From assembly GCA_029984035.1 (NCBI GenBank), contig JASBYJ010000007.1, positions 1 to 64,000 of the forward strand: a DNA stretch of 64,000 bases. Direction: 5' to 3'. Position numbers and translations under genes: made by a program. The notes below the pieces were generated by a model. The model worked only from the letters and a program-made list of their open reading frames with translations. It was not told the DNA's origin and searched no databases. Each line of letters starts with the position of its first letter. Position 1 is the first letter of the stretch. The DNA comes from Conchiformibius sp. (lineage in GTDB: Bacteria > Pseudomonadota > Gammaproteobacteria > Burkholderiales > Neisseriaceae). Positions 63,175-64,000 of the stretch are shown here, one piece after another.

Positions 63175-64000
63175 TTATTGCGTGTGCTGTTTGGCGGCCA
63201 TGCTTTGCCACCATGCAATAAAGCTTTCGCCGTCCAGAAATCCGGCAACCGGCTCGCTGTGCCGTCCGTCTGCGTAAACGGCAAACAGGGCGGGCAGACC
63301 GTATGCGCCGTATTCTTTGAGTAAGGCGCGTTGTTCTTCGGTATTGGAGCTGACATCTATTTGGAACAGTCTGTCCATCGGTACGGCTGCCCGAACATCG
63401 GTGCGGCTGAAGGTTTTGGCTTCCATTTCGCGGCAGGTAACGCACCAGTCTGCATAAAAATCAAGCATAACGGGTAAAGTCGGATTATTTTGCAAGGCTG
63501 ATTGCATGGCGGTGCGCAGTTCGGCTACGCTGCTGTATCTGTGTATCGGATGCTGCTTATTTTCAGCGGGTGCGTAAAGGCGCAGGAAGTCGTGCAGATG
63601 CGTGGTTTTACCCATACTGCTTTGATAGCCGAACCATAGTCCGCCCATTGCCAACAGGGCGGCAATGAGGGAAGCTGCGGCTTTCAGGCAGCCTGAAAGT
63701 TTGGCGGAACGGTAAAACAGCCATAATGCAGGGGCAATCAGCAGCAGCGTATAAAGTATGGCCGAAACGGCGTAGCCTAAAAACGGTGCCGCCAGATACA
63801 CTGCCACTGCCAGCAATAAAAAGCCGAATACGTAGCGGATGCCGTCCATCCATTCGCCCGCACGGGGCAGAATGTGGCCGCCGAACACGGCGATTGCTAT
63901 CAGCGGCAGGCCTGTGCCCAATGCCAACGCATAGAGCAGCAGGCCGCCGAGCAAGGCATCACCGGTTTGGCCGATATAGCCCAAAGCGGCGGCAAGCGGC
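63175..64000 (-). CDS. dsbD: DsbD thiol:disulfide interchange protein (C-terminal part)
   Basis: Only the 3' portion is in the window, and the frame runs off the end. It shows the last helices of the membrane domain (GYIGQTGDALLGGLLLYALA, VFGGHILPRAGEWMDG region) and the C-terminal thioredoxin-like domain with CVTC in DFYADWCVTCREMEAKTF. DsbD carries reducing power to periplasmic DsbC and cytochrome-c maturation. A 34-bp gap with a DUS separates it from the LprI-type gene. Confidence 0.93.
   Translation of the reverse strand, partial: PLAAALGYIGQTGDALLGGLLLYALALGTGLPLIAIAVFGGHILPRAGEWMDGIRYVFGFLLLAVAVYLAAPFLGYAVSAILYTLLLIAPALWLFYRSAKLSGCLKAAASLIAALLAMGGLWFGYQSSMGKTTHLHDFLRLYAPAENKQHPIHRYSSVAELRTAMQSALQNNPTLPVMLDFYADWCVTCREMEAKTFSRTDVRAAVPMDRLFQIDVSSNTEEQRALLKEYGAYGLPALFAVYADGRHSEPVAGFLDGESFIAWWQSMAAKQHTQ

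Overview
This window comes from the chromosome of a member of the Neisseriaceae (Betaproteobacteria). The clearest sign is a DNA uptake sequence (DUS) scattered through the whole window: AGGCTGCCTGAA, often extended to TTCAGGCTGCCTGAA. This is the AG-simDUS dialect known from Simonsiella and relatives, not the GCCGTCTGAA dialect of N. meningitidis and N. gonorrhoeae. Gene content agrees: a P64k-type lipoyl-domain LpdA, a BamE/OmpA fusion lipoprotein, an adjacent hisH-hisA pair, a prpBC-acnD-prpF propionate cluster and an epsilon/zeta-type module. No phage, CRISPR array, rRNA operon or replication origin was seen.

Layout. 1-440 is a tRNA cluster (Gly, Cys, an odd Cys-like gene, Leu) closed by a terminator. 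1-9.5 kb: a TfpX/TfpZ-type pilin accessory protein, a metallo-beta-lactamase-fold hydrolase, thrS, panC, ppiD and rarD. 9.6-13 kb: the efeUOB iron-uptake operon, then about 0.8 kb of possibly decayed DNA. 13.9-24.9 kb: coaD, sdaA, a cold-shock gene and cmk, then an AT-rich toxin-antitoxin module whose zeta toxin carries a C-terminal stop, then alaS with an extra segment of about 90 residues, a GmrSD-like type IV restriction gene and waaF. 25-34 kb: the 2-methylcitrate (propionate) cluster, read on the minus strand as prpB-prpC-[REP/RAYT]-acnD-[prpF remnant, CDF transporter]-prpF, followed by a decayed WG-repeat gene. It contains mobile-element traces and DUS copies of foreign dialects. 34-45 kb: pgeF, aroQ, slt, tRNA-Pro, a Bcr/CflA drug transporter, anmK, rluE, argS, hisH and hisA. 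45-57 kb: a methyltransferase, tRNA-Glu and tRNA-Arg, an exonuclease, greA, a gamma-carbonic anhydrase-like protein, a phosphoesterase, miaA, RDD membrane proteins, the BamE/OmpA lipoprotein and asd. 57-64 kb: a small pseudogene, trpA, lpdA, trpC placed between lipoprotein genes, and the 3' part of dsbD.

Functional themes are cell-wall growth and recycling (slt, anmK, pgeF, the zeta toxin's presumed target), amino-acid biosynthesis genes scattered as singles or pairs (trpA, trpC, hisH-hisA, aroQ, asd), translation (thrS, alaS, argS, miaA, rluE, tRNAs), iron uptake and propionate catabolism. DUS copies are used heavily as gene ends. Convergent pairs form terminator-like hairpins, and at least five genes take their stop codon from inside a DUS. 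The most unusual items are the atypical Cys tRNA-like gene, the AlaRS insertion, the mosaic propionate cluster with mixed DUS dialects and a RAYT/REPIN system, the DUF262/HNH restriction gene and the truncated zeta toxin.
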